28,865 nt of DNA from JAHDCJ01 sp039028895 (GTDB lineage: Bacteria; Bacteroidota; Bacteroidia; Chitinophagales; Saprospiraceae), in assembly GCA_039028895.1 (NCBI GenBank), contig JBCCHF010000060.1:1-28865 (forward strand), given 5' to 3'. The translations under genes were made by a program, and so were the position numbers. The notes under the pieces were generated by a model. The model saw only the letters and a program-made list of their open reading frames with translations, was not told the origin of the DNA and did no database searches. This document shows, one piece after another, positions 15,479 through 24,476 of this stretch (its first letter is position 1; every line of letters starts with the position of its first letter).

Positions 15479-18052
15479 ATGAACAGATTTTCGCCAAAAG
15501 TTAAAGAAGTGATTACTCAAAGCCGAGAAGAAGCTTTGAGACTGGGCCAGAATTATATTGGCACAGAACACCTTCTGCTAGGCATTATCCATGAATCAAA
15601 CAGTCTCGCCGTGCGCGTACTGACTTCTTTGAATGTTGACATGGATGAATTGCGCTACTCGATCGACCAGGCCTCAAAGCCTAACCGTACCGGACAGGCC
15701 ACATTTAATGTGGGAAACCTGCCATTGAATAAACAAGCTGAAAAAGCCCTCAAAGTGACGTTCCTCGAAGCCAAAATGCTGAAAAGTGAAGAGATCGGAA
15801 CTGAGCACTTGATGTTATCAATACTGAAACATACCGAGAGCATTGCAGCTCAGATACTTAGTGAATTTGACGTTGACTACGACATTTATAAGTCAGAATT
15901 GAATTATGTCCGTCAGGATATCCAGGCTGAAACACCACAAGATCCTGAAGAGCCATTCGAGGAGGACGACGAACAGGGAGGACGTTATGGCGACCAGGGA
16001 CAACGTAAAGGCGCCAGCAAATCGCGCACACCAGTCCTTGACAATTTTGGAAGAGATATCACAAAACTCGCGGAAGAAAACAAACTCGACCCTATCATTG
16101 GTAGAGAAACCGAGATTGAGCGGGTATCACAGATTCTCAGCCGCCGTAAGAAAAACAATCCTATCCTTATCGGAGAACCTGGCGTTGGAAAAACTGCCAT
16201 CGTTGAAGGCTTAGCCCTAAGGATCGTTCAGAGAAAAGTGTCAAGAGCACTTTTTAACAAGCGTATCGTGATGCTTGACCTTGCAGCATTGGTCGCTGGT
16301 ACCAAATACCGCGGTCAGTTCGAAGAAAGGATGAAAGCCATCATGAATGAGCTTGAAAAATCCAGAGATGTTATCCTGTTTATCGATGAGATTCATACCA
16401 TCGTTGGTGCAGGTGGCGCAACTGGCTCATTGGATGCTTCCAACATCTTCAAGCCAGCATTGGCACGTGGAGAGTTACAGTGTATTGGCGCTTCTACCCT
16501 CGACGAATATCGTCAGCATATTGAAAAGGATGGTGCACTCGATCGCCGATTCCAGAAAGTTATGATCGATCCACCTTCTCCTGAAGAAGCTATCAATATC
16601 CTGCATAATATTAAAAGCAAATACGAGGAGTTCCATAATGTTTCCTACAGCGATGAAGCAGTAGAAGCATGTGTACATCTTAGTAATCGCTATATCACTG
16701 ATCGTTTCCTTCCAGACAAGGCAATCGATGTACTGGATGAAGTAGGCGCACGTGTGCACCTCAAAAACATCCATGTACCAAAGCATGTTGTCGAACTTGA
16801 AGCCAAGATCGAAGAGCTCAAAGAGCAAAAGAATCAGGCCGTCAAGAACCAGCAATATGAAAAAGCAGCTGATCTGCGTGATGACGAGTCCAAACTCGCA
16901 CGCCAGCTCGATTATGCCAAGGTCCAATGGGAGGAAGAGTCAAAAACCAAGCGCTACCCTGTCGATGAAGAGGATATCGCAGAAGTCGTGGCTATGATGA
17001 CTGGTATTCCTGTCAAGCGTGTGGCCCAAAGCGAAAGCAAGCGACTACTCCATATGGCTGATGACCTCATGAAGTCAGTCATCGGGCAAGACGAACCAGT
17101 GGTCAAGATTACCAAAGCCATTCAGCGTAACCGCGTTGGCCTTAAAGATCCGAGCAAACCGATTGGTTCGTTCATCTTCCTGGGCCCAACAGGTGTCGGT
17201 AAGACCGAACTCGCTAAAGTACTGGCGCGCTACCTCTTCGATACTGAAGATGCCCTTGTCCGCATTGACATGAGTGAATACATGGAGAAATTCTCCGTGA
17301 GTAGACTCATTGGTGCGCCTCCGGGTTATGTCGGTTATGAAGAAGGTGGTCAGCTCACAGAACGTGTCCGCCGCAAGCCTTATTCAGTAGTATTGCTTGA
17401 CGAGATTGAGAAAGCACACCCGGATGTGTTTAACATTTTGCTCCAAGTGCTTGATGATGGTCAATTGACCGATGGTCTTGGCCGCAAGGTGGATTTCAAA
17501 AACACCCTGATCATCATGACCTCCAACATCGGTGTCCGCCAACTACAGGACTTCGGATCAGGCGTGGGATTTGCAACCCAGGCAAGAAAAGATGCAGAGA
17601 AAGAAAACTCAAAAGCAGTTATCCAAAATGCTTTGAAACGTACTTTCTCTCCTGAATTCTTAAACAGGGTTGATGATGTCGTAATTTTCAACAGTCTTGG
17701 ACGTGAAGACATCTTCAAGATTATTGACATTACCCTCAAAGACCTTTACAGAAGACTCGACAACATGGGTTACGCCCTTGAGTTGACAGAAAAAGCGAAA
17801 GGCTTCCTTGCTGAAAAAGGTTACGACCCTGCTTTCGGTGCTCGTCCGCTGCACAGGGCTATCCAGAAATACATGGAAGATCCACTCGCAGAAGTCATCC
17901 TTCACGCTGACGTCAAGCCGGGAACAGTGTTTACCGCTGATCTCGACAAAGATGAAGCAGGCCTGGTTATAGCGCCGAAAAAGAAGAAAAGCAAGGCCTC
18001 TGATAAAAAGGAAGCACCTGAGAGTAAAAACCAGGACTCAAAGGAGAAATGA
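15479..18052 (+). CDS. clpC: ATP-dependent Clp protease ATP-binding subunit ClpC
   Basis: 857 aa. Hexameric Hsp100 unfoldase that feeds proteins into ClpP. Two Clp-N repeats span 1-145, followed by an acidic Gly/Gln-rich linker (about 150-190). The first AAA+ domain has Walker A GEPGVGKT (232-239) and Walker B VILFIDEIHT. The middle region carries a UVR motif (about 444-478, NQQYEKAADLRDDE), which marks ClpC rather than ClpB. The second AAA+ domain has Walker A GPTGVGKT (569-576) and Walker B VVLLDEIEKAHP. The ClpP-docking loop is VGF (696-698). The Lys/Glu-rich C-terminal tail (about 830-857) is low-complexity and variable. No McsB or CtsR gene is nearby and no CtsR-like operator was recognised. 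It ends at a strong shared terminator. Confidence 0.98.
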   Translation: MNRFSPKVKEVITQSREEALRLGQNYIGTEHLLLGIIHESNSLAVRVLTSLNVDMDELRYSIDQASKPNRTGQATFNVGNLPLNKQAEKALKVTFLEAKMLKSEEIGTEHLMLSILKHTESIAAQILSEFDVDYDIYKSELNYVRQDIQAETPQDPEEPFEEDDEQGGRYGDQGQRKGASKSRTPVLDNFGRDITKLAEENKLDPIIGRETEIERVSQILSRRKKNNPILIGEPGVGKTAIVEGLALRIVQRKVSRALFNKRIVMLDLAALVAGTKYRGQFEERMKAIMNELEKSRDVILFIDEIHTIVGAGGATGSLDASNIFKPALARGELQCIGASTLDEYRQHIEKDGALDRRFQKVMIDPPSPEEAINILHNIKSKYEEFHNVSYSDEAVEACVHLSNRYITDRFLPDKAIDVLDEVGARVHLKNIHVPKHVVELEAKIEELKEQKNQAVKNQQYEKAADLRDDESKLARQLDYAKVQWEEESKTKRYPVDEEDIAEVVAMMTGIPVKRVAQSESKRLLHMADDLMKSVIGQDEPVVKITKAIQRNRVGLKDPSKPIGSFIFLGPTGVGKTELAKVLARYLFDTEDALVRIDMSEYMEKFSVSRLIGAPPGYVGYEEGGQLTERVRRKPYSVVLLDEIEKAHPDVFNILLQVLDDGQLTDGLGRKVDFKNTLIIMTSNIGVRQLQDFGSGVGFATQARKDAEKENSKAVIQNALKRTFSPEFLNRVDDVVIFNSLGREDIFKIIDITLKDLYRRLDNMGYALELTEKAKGFLAEKGYDPAFGARPLHRAIQKYMEDPLAEVILHADVKPGTVFTADLDKDEAGLVIAPKKKKSKASDKKEAPESKNQDSKEK

Positions 18053-18084
18053 TAGAATAGGTATTTCCAAATACCTTTCCAATA

Positions 18085-18121
18085 AAAAAGCCGATTTGAA
18101 GTTACTTCAGATCGGCTTTTT
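18085..18121. terminator. Bidirectional intrinsic terminator
   Basis: AAAAAGCCGAT (18085-18095) pairs with ATCGGCTTTTT (18111-18121). An inner TGAAG/CTTCA extends the stem to about 17 bp with one G-U. T-rich on both sides. Shared by convergent clpC and the YdeI-like gene. Confidence 0.9.
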
Positions 18122-18137
18122 CTTTTTAATCTTAACG

Positions 18138-18734
18138 TTACTTGTACTTATCATTCAACCCAACGCCTTCAAGGATCATCGGGATGATCTTATCGAGTCT
18201 TCTCAATTTCGTTTCTTCCCGTTTTGCAGAAGCAATATATTCAGCATATTCTCTTTTCTTCGTCAACGTAAGCGAATCAAAGCTTTCCCTCAAAGAAGCA
18301 TCATTGGAAAATCGGTTTGTCAACTCTACAGGCACAATCAAAGGTTTGTTTTTGGCTGGCTTGATCTCTTTACCTTTCTTCTGGTTTTCAATGGCTTCAT
18401 CTACATAAAGTCTGATAACCGACTCGTTGGCTTTAATCTCTTCTACCGAGTCAAACCGCCATTGTCTCAGTGCTTTGGTAATGCCTTTTTGTGCGTTGAT
18501 CAGTTTCCTGTTTTTATCCGACAATAACGCTCCTTGGAAAAACCATAGACCTGCGTAGGATTTGAAAGCCCCTAATCCGACCACGTTCTTCTTGTTGATC
18601 GTATAGGTAGGTGCACCCCACTTTACAGTTTCCTCCAGTTCAGTCTCATTCAAAATCTTTCGAAGGTAAACCAGGGCATCTTTCCAATTGCCACTTTCTT
18701 CGATAAAAGCATCTACGGTTTTATATCTTTTCAT
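18138..18734 (-). CDS. YdeI/OmpD-associated family protein (DUF1801-like domain)
   Basis: 198 aa, cytoplasmic, no signal. The N-terminal part (about 10-115) fits the DUF1801/YdhG fold: WKDALVYLRKILNETELEETVKWGAPTYT-type sequence, then GLGAFKSYAGLWFFQGALL. The C-terminal part (about 135-190) fits the OmdA/YdeI helical domain, with FDSLTLTKKREYAEYIASAK and RRLDKIIPMI. Homologues are often annotated as bacteriocin-protection or OmpD-associated proteins, but the biochemical role is not established. Convergent with clpC and sharing its terminator. A promoter candidate (TTG, 21 nt, TATTTTTG) lies about 65 bp upstream, inside an inverted repeat. Confidence 0.85.
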   Translation of the reverse strand: MKRYKTVDAFIEESGNWKDALVYLRKILNETELEETVKWGAPTYTINKKNVVGLGAFKSYAGLWFFQGALLSDKNRKLINAQKGITKALRQWRFDSVEEIKANESVIRLYVDEAIENQKKGKEIKPAKNKPLIVPVELTNRFSNDASLRESFDSLTLTKKREYAEYIASAKREETKLRRLDKIIPMILEGVGLNDKYK

Positions 18735-18778
18735 GGAATGCGAAATCGTTCAAAAAAGTATTCAGGCCTTTTGGGTTA

Positions 18779-18835
18779 AGAGCTTGTACGGAATTTGTCA
18801 AAAATACGCCAAAGGATAAAATCCGAACAAGCTCT
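18779..18835. repeat. Inverted repeat between the frameshifted subtilisin and the YdeI-like gene
   Basis: AGAGCTTGT (18779-18787) pairs with ACAAGCTCT (18827-18835). After one A/A mismatch, CGGA (18789-18792) pairs with TCCG (18822-18825). The loop is 29 nt. It starts 16 bp after the subtilisin stop codon, so it may act in 3'-end formation, and it encloses the YdeI-like gene's promoter candidate. Confidence 0.6.
18799..18830 (-). promoter_or_regulatory. Candidate promoter for the YdeI-like gene
   Basis: Minus strand: TTG (18828-18830), a 21-nt spacer, then TATTTTTG (18799-18806), an exact TAnnTTTG. Predicted leader about 60 nt. Confidence 0.45.
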
Positions 18836-18850
18836 AAGTCCTTGAAAATA

Positions 18851-20732
18851 CTAATTTTTGAAAAATCGCTGGCTCATTACGCCCTCATTGGTAGTAATGC
18901 TGACCAGGTAAAAACCGGAAGCCAGCTTCTCTGTTTCAATTACAGCAGCATTTGTTACAGTATTTGTTGGTAATGTAACTCCTTGACCCTGCATATTATA
19001 GACCTTCAATTCAATAATTTCAGTCTTGGTATTAACCAATTCTACCATTAATTGATCACTTGCGGGATTAGGAAACAACTTCAACCCGGATGAAATTTCA
19101 GGCAAGTCTTCAGTGGAAACGGTCTGCAAAGTATTCTGAATCACTTGTAAAGCATCGAGTTTTCCGAAACCCCATGTGTTATTGGGCACTGTTCCGGTAA
19201 AGGAATCTGCGATACAAGAATTTTGCAAAATAGATTTTACTTCAGTAGGCGATAGATCAGGATTGACTTCTAGCATCAATGCAATAATGCCCGAGGCTAA
19301 AGGCGCTGCTGCACTCACTGCTGTCTGAAGACCATAATAGTCCATTACTCCCCTGCACTACATTGAATGAAAAGTTCTCATAATAAGTGTCGGGGCTGTA
19401 TGCGGCAATACAAACTTCTCCCGGAGTAGCGAAATCTACCCCTCTCCTACCGTCCTGTGTCGGCCCTTCGCTAGACCCTAGCCATAATTCACCAGGATTC
19501 CCTTGTCCGTTAATCGCCCTTGGGATACCATCGATATCGGTCCAGGTATTATCTACAACATAGTCTGTAGGTGTAATACCAAATATTGAAGCCGCATAAT
19601 CGGCGATACTTGTTCCAGGAGTGACAAAAGTCAGGAAAGCATTATTGGAATTGAAATTACCCGGATTTAAAGTAGCATTAAAAGAACCATCAGATATGGT
19701 AGCACCCGTCAGTATGACTTTATAAACTCCGGTCGCGCCAGAAAAATCAACTAGCAACTCGCGCCTGTTTGAGGTAGCTCCGAAAAACTCAACATCTGCT
19801 CCACGGTGAAACATTGAAATCCCCGACATGAACTGATCATTGAACAACCCCGGACCTCCTGGAGCTGCAAAAGGACCCTCTGTTGTGCCATCAGGCCGCT
19901 CAAAGCTCACTGTAAACCTGTCATCTTCACTATACCACAAGTCTAATCTCAAAAATCCAGCAGATACTTTATTGATCTGCAATTCAATTGTCTGTCCCTG
20001 TGTTATTGTGCCTGAAGCATGATTATCTCCACCACCATCGTCACCTACACCACAAACAAACACATGACCCTGAGCGATAAATTGGTCGATCTCACGAGTT
20101 ATTAAACTAGTTCCATCTGTTGGTCCACCAGTTGATCCCAAATTCAATAAAGTCACCGAAGGCATATTAAGCTCAGTTATTTTATCATGAGCAAAGTCCA
20201 GGGCTACCGGAATATAAGTTGGGTCAAAAAATGCAGCTTGGGCAGGTTGGTTACCAAAAGCCGGGAATGGATCCTGGGTAAGTTTGATAATAATATAATT
20301 CACCCCTGGTGCAACTCCCTGAAAGGCAAGATCGTTAGTTCCGCTACCATCTCCTCCAAATATCCCGGCAGTTGCTGTCCCATGTCCATAACGATCCATC
20401 GTCAATGGCGGGTTGGTATTATTGGCCAATGCCTGGTTGATTTCTGCCTCGTCCCAGATTGTTCCTACACCATATGTATTACCCGGCTCACTAACTCCTG
20501 AATCATCAATCATGTCAAAAATATACTTGATCCTTGTGTTCCCGTTTTCATCAATGAAATCGGGATGTCTATAATCAATACCTCTATCAATGACGACAGC
20601 CAAAACGCCATCTCCACTTAAATTGTACATACTATAAACATCGTCAAGGTTCGTTTCCATTCGAGGGGCTGGCCCCTGGCCAAACATCTGTACTGCGGCG
20701 AACAGGAAGCCTAAGGTGTAAATGATTCTCAT
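18851..20732 (-). pseudogene. Secreted S8 subtilisin-like protease with T9SS sorting domain, frameshifted
   Basis: The reading frame breaks in two: an N-terminal part from ATG 20732 that runs out of frame to 19257, and a C-terminal part in another frame (19345 down to 18851). The span is 1882 nt, one more than a multiple of three. Removing one G from the GGGG run (C's at 19350-19353) restores a 626-aa protein that reads through the join as VVQGVMDYYGLQTAVSAAAP. Signal peptide about 1-18. Catalytic D49 (VVIDRGID) and H117 (YGHGTATAG). The serine lies just after the break in TAVSAAAPLASG, aligning with the usual GTSxAAP. A type A T9SS sorting domain ends the protein (LFPNPASDQLMVEL, then LASGFYLVSI). 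ATG 20732 is preferred over 20777 because it starts the signal peptide. It follows the Kazal-repeat gene by 67 bp, probably in an operon. The break may be real or a one-base sequence error. Confidence 0.85.
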
Positions 20733-20799
20733 GATTTTTTCTTTTCCGATTATTAAATTGAATATCCATCTAATCATCGGAATACACCTCTAAATGTCA

Positions 20800-22617
20800 T
20801 CAATCCTGGACCAGGACTTTATCTGTGTAGACCCTTCGACCATTTTCGTCAAGCATCTCGATAAAATAAACGCCTGCTTGCAGGTGACGAACATCAAATT
20901 TCGAGACCCCCTGAGAAGTGGAGAGTGGCAGGTTAATTACTTTTTGTCCCAGACTGTTTACCATTTTTATACTGCAGTTGATGCAAGACTCTTCGATGAG
21001 CAGTGTTAATTCATCAGCAACCGGATTGGGCATGAGGAATATTTTTCCCTCATAGGGTGAAGGCGTTATCCCGGTAACGGGATCATTAAATTCCAATACA
21101 AGGTTTTGTTCTTGTACTTCTACCAGTTTATGAAGACCAAAAGGATTGCGACTGGCTCGCAGGCCAATATCCATATCTTTGTCAGGAGAAGGCGCTATAA
21201 TCCCAGCCAGGTTTTCCTCCAGGATAAGGCTTAACGTGCCAACCATACCAAAGCCGTTAACCGGCTGATTGTCGGTTCGTGTAATACCAACTTCCAGGAT
21301 GCCCTGATTAGGATGTTCCATTACAACAAACTGCAGTTCATCGGGATCACCAATCCATGAATTATCTAGACTTAAAGTAAAAGTGCCAGGCTCTACAAAA
21401 TCCGGATTGTACTCCAGTGTAAAAGCCAACCCGTAAAAATCTTCAATCGGGAAAACCGGAGAGCCCAATTCCAAAGGAATCTGAACACTTTCTCCTCCAT
21501 TGAAAGGGCCTTGGGGAATTTGAAGGTTAATTTCAAACCAGCCGGCGATAGGATCCAATTCTATATCAGAGTCGTGGGTAAGTCCATAATTGATCAGGAC
21601 GATCAGGAAATCAAATTCATCAATAATTCCATTTCCATCACAATCCGCGTGCTTGTAATTGGTACCATCCGGAAGAATCAGCGGCCAATCTATTGAGTAT
21701 TGAGGTTCCCACAGGAAAGAAGCTTCAAACCTTGCCGAACCTACAGCACCTTGAGCCATCCCCAGGCTTAGCAAGTCAAAATGGTTGACAATTCCATCCA
21801 GGTTGATGTCACCCGGCCAAACACAGTCAGACTCACAAGAATCTATTGGTGGCAAATCTCCATTGGAACACTCACCAAATTCGAATGTCATGAACCCTGC
21901 ACATTGAGCGAAACAGGCATTGGGGAAGCTAATACCAGAGGCACATACAGGATCATATATCTCAATACATAAACACCCACCCGGGTCGCCGGAAGGGATG
22001 CATTCCCCTGGCACAAAATCATCGACACCAGAACAAAGCGCCATACAGGCATTGGCAAAAATGACACCATCAGCACATACCGGATCATAATTCGCAGGAC
22101 AGTTACAGCCCCCTACCGGATTCGAGAAGCAAGCGCCACTTTCGAATTCAGTAAAGCCCTGACAAACCGCGAAACAGCTATTAATGAAATCAAATCCATC
22201 GGCACATACCGGATCATAGAAATTTGGATCACAGGAATCGCAATCGAAGATGGGAGACGGATCATCAAATTCGATAATCACTAAACCCAATGCACATTGC
22301 AGCGGATTGCCATTATCACATACCGTATATTCGAAAACATCAAAGGTAAAAAGCGTGCCAGAAGGCATATAAGTAAACGAATCACTACCGTCAAAAATAA
22401 CGCTTCCGTATTGGGGCGTACCATTCCCCGTAATGGTCAGGGTTTGTCCTTCAGGATCAAAGTCGTTGGCCAATACGTCAAATACCAAAACCGTCTCAAG
22501 GTCAGAAATAACGAAAATATCAGGCATGGCTACCGGAGGATCGTTGGTCTGTCCCAAACCAAGGAACGGTAGCAGTATCATTAAAATGGCTATTAAGCAG
22601 AGGTTGGATTTTCTCAT
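20800..22617 (-). CDS. T9SS-sorted protein with three Kazal-type modules and a dockerin/cohesin-like module
   Basis: 605 aa. Signal peptide about 1-23. An Ig/cadherin-like domain (26-118, with DVLANDFDPEGQTLTI) is followed by three Kazal-type inhibitor modules, each with six cysteines (C126-C163, C171-C206, C215-C250; core YDPVCAxG...N-C-A-C-G). Next is a dockerin-like pair (265-350) with EF loops DINLDGIVNHFD and DCDGNGIIDEFD, then a cohesin-like sandwich (355-515), then a type A sorting domain (about 522-605, MPNPVADELTLLIE). Kazal domains inhibit serine proteases, often subtilisins, by presenting a loop after the second cysteine. In modules 2 and 3 the predicted P1 residue is Ala and Glu. 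It should sit on the cell surface and precedes the subtilisin gene on the same strand. Confidence 0.92.
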   Translation of the reverse strand: MRKSNLCLIAILMILLPFLGLGQTNDPPVAMPDIFVISDLETVLVFDVLANDFDPEGQTLTITGNGTPQYGSVIFDGSDSFTYMPSGTLFTFDVFEYTVCDNGNPLQCALGLVIIEFDDPSPIFDCDSCDPNFYDPVCADGFDFINSCFAVCQGFTEFESGACFSNPVGGCNCPANYDPVCADGVIFANACMALCSGVDDFVPGECIPSGDPGGCLCIEIYDPVCASGISFPNACFAQCAGFMTFEFGECSNGDLPPIDSCESDCVWPGDINLDGIVNHFDLLSLGMAQGAVGSARFEASFLWEPQYSIDWPLILPDGTNYKHADCDGNGIIDEFDFLIVLINYGLTHDSDIELDPIAGWFEINLQIPQGPFNGGESVQIPLELGSPVFPIEDFYGLAFTLEYNPDFVEPGTFTLSLDNSWIGDPDELQFVVMEHPNQGILEVGITRTDNQPVNGFGMVGTLSLILEENLAGIIAPSPDKDMDIGLRASRNPFGLHKLVEVQEQNLVLEFNDPVTGITPSPYEGKIFLMPNPVADELTLLIEESCINCSIKMVNSLGQKVINLPLSTSQGVSKFDVRHLQAGVYFIEMLDENGRRVYTDKVLVQD

Positions 22618-22840
22618 TTGTCAGTCATTACAGTATTTCAGACTATAAAGATGCTGTCTTCGGTTGGGTGAAACAATAACAATTGAAGTCATTTTCCGGT
22701 AATTTTTTCAAAAAAATTAAAAACAAAAAATCAGTAAAATATCCATAAATAACTGTTTAACAAATACTTAAATAAAAAATAGCATTTGTATGAAAATTTA
22801 ATTTTCCGATAAAAATTTCAAAACTGATTATATTTCGACC

Positions 22841-24259
22841 ATGCAAAACAGCAAACTCATCAATATTCTGAGATGTTTCACCCCGAAACAACTACGGCAA
22901 TTTGACGAGTTTCTTCAATCTCCTTTTTTTAACAAGAATGAAGACCTCAATGATCTCTTCCATTACCTGCTTTCTGTAGGTCCCGGTTTTAAGGATAGCC
23001 AGGCACTTGAGGCAACTACTGTATTTGCCAAAACATTCCCCGAAAGGGATTTTGACAAAAAGCAATTCGGTTACTGGCTAAGCGACCTTTTGAAACTGGC
23101 TGAACGCTATATTGCACACAGCCAACTAGATAACATGGATCACTTCCACACAACGTTATTAGAGCATTATCACAATCACCAACTTGAAAAAGGCTACAAA
23201 AGCGCACTTAAAGAAGCAGAAAAGGCCCTACAAAAGGACCCTTTTCTCGACAGTAGCCACTACTATACCCGATATCGGATCGCCACCATCAATAACGAAG
23301 AATTCGATCGCTTACGCAAAACGGCTTATGATGCCAGCCTGCAAGAAGCCCTTGACAATCTTGACATCTTTTACCTTTCGGCAAAATTGCGGCATAGCTG
23401 TGAATTGATTAATCGCCACAATGTTGTAAAAGGCGATTATGAGTTACCTATGATAAATGAGTTGTCCGCTCATATAGAAGCAAATGACTTTTCAAACTAT
23501 CCATCCGTATTGATCTATCATCAGATCCTGAAAACCCTGTTGCAGGCTGATGATGAATCGCATTTTACAAGGTTAAAAGCTTTGCTCAGCGAGCATGCGC
23601 ACCTGTTTCCTCAAAAAGAATCAGCTTCGATGTATCTGTACGCGCTCAATTATGCTGTTCGAAAAGCCAACCAGGGACAAACGCACTTCCTCAAGCATCT
23701 TTTCCACCTTTTCAGGGAAACCTTAGAAAAAGAACTGATCTTCGAAAACGGCTACCTCACTCCGGGTAGTTATAAAAACATCGTGAGCACAGCTCTGCGT
23801 ATCAAGGAATATGAATGGACCCGATCGTTTATCTACCAATACAAAGACAGGCTGCAGGCGCAATTCAGGAAAAATGCCTTCAATTACAACCTCGCGAACC
23901 TGATTTTCCACCAAAAGCAATTTGGAGAAGCGCTCCAACTCCTTCACAGGGTCGAGTTTACCGATATCTATTATAACCTTGATTCAAAGACGCTCATGAT
24001 GAAGAGTTTTTATGAACTTGATGAATCAGAAGCGTTGCGCTCGCATATCCATGCCTTTAAGATCTTCCTAAAGCGCAATAAACTCATTTCGGCATATGTC
24101 AAGGAAATCTACCTCAACCTTGCAGAATTCACGCGCCGAATGGATAAACTTGACCCCAGGCATCCTGAAGCCTATAAAACCTTGCTGGAAGAGGTAAATA
24201 GCACCAAAAAAGTGGCCAACATCAATTGGTTAACAGAAAAACTCCGCGAAAATATTTGA
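22841..24259 (+). CDS. All-helical hypothetical protein (472 aa)
   Basis: Not recognised. No signal peptide or membrane segment, so probably cytoplasmic. The sequence is almost entirely predicted helix, Leu- and Lys-rich, opening with LINILRCFTPKQLRQFDEFLQSPFFN and continuing in irregular helical pairs of about 35-40 residues (for example FNYNLANLIFHQKQFGEALQLLHRVEF), as in TPR-like alpha solenoids. It may be a scaffold or an adaptor. Divergent from the Kazal-repeat gene across a 223-bp AT-rich region, and followed by the SprB/Kazal gene with 217 bp between. I have the impression of similar orphan proteins in Saprospiria genomes but cannot name a family. Confidence 0.8.
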   Translation: MQNSKLINILRCFTPKQLRQFDEFLQSPFFNKNEDLNDLFHYLLSVGPGFKDSQALEATTVFAKTFPERDFDKKQFGYWLSDLLKLAERYIAHSQLDNMDHFHTTLLEHYHNHQLEKGYKSALKEAEKALQKDPFLDSSHYYTRYRIATINNEEFDRLRKTAYDASLQEALDNLDIFYLSAKLRHSCELINRHNVVKGDYELPMINELSAHIEANDFSNYPSVLIYHQILKTLLQADDESHFTRLKALLSEHAHLFPQKESASMYLYALNYAVRKANQGQTHFLKHLFHLFRETLEKELIFENGYLTPGSYKNIVSTALRIKEYEWTRSFIYQYKDRLQAQFRKNAFNYNLANLIFHQKQFGEALQLLHRVEFTDIYYNLDSKTLMMKSFYELDESEALRSHIHAFKIFLKRNKLISAYVKEIYLNLAEFTRRMDKLDPRHPEAYKTLLEEVNSTKKVANINWLTEKLRENI

Positions 24260-24476
24260 CCGGAAAAATAAATTCCTTCGGAAACACCATCTTTCTGTTA
24301 TCACCCAAAAAGTACTGTTAATCAGCACGTTAAGCTATATTATATAGTCTACCAAATCAATATTTTTCGCTGGAAACGCATCGGAAAGATGCCAATTTTA
24401 TTATTGGACAACCCATTTTTTGCCCTGATTTTTACGCTGACAAAAGAAATCTCTAACCAAAAATTATAAGCTTACT

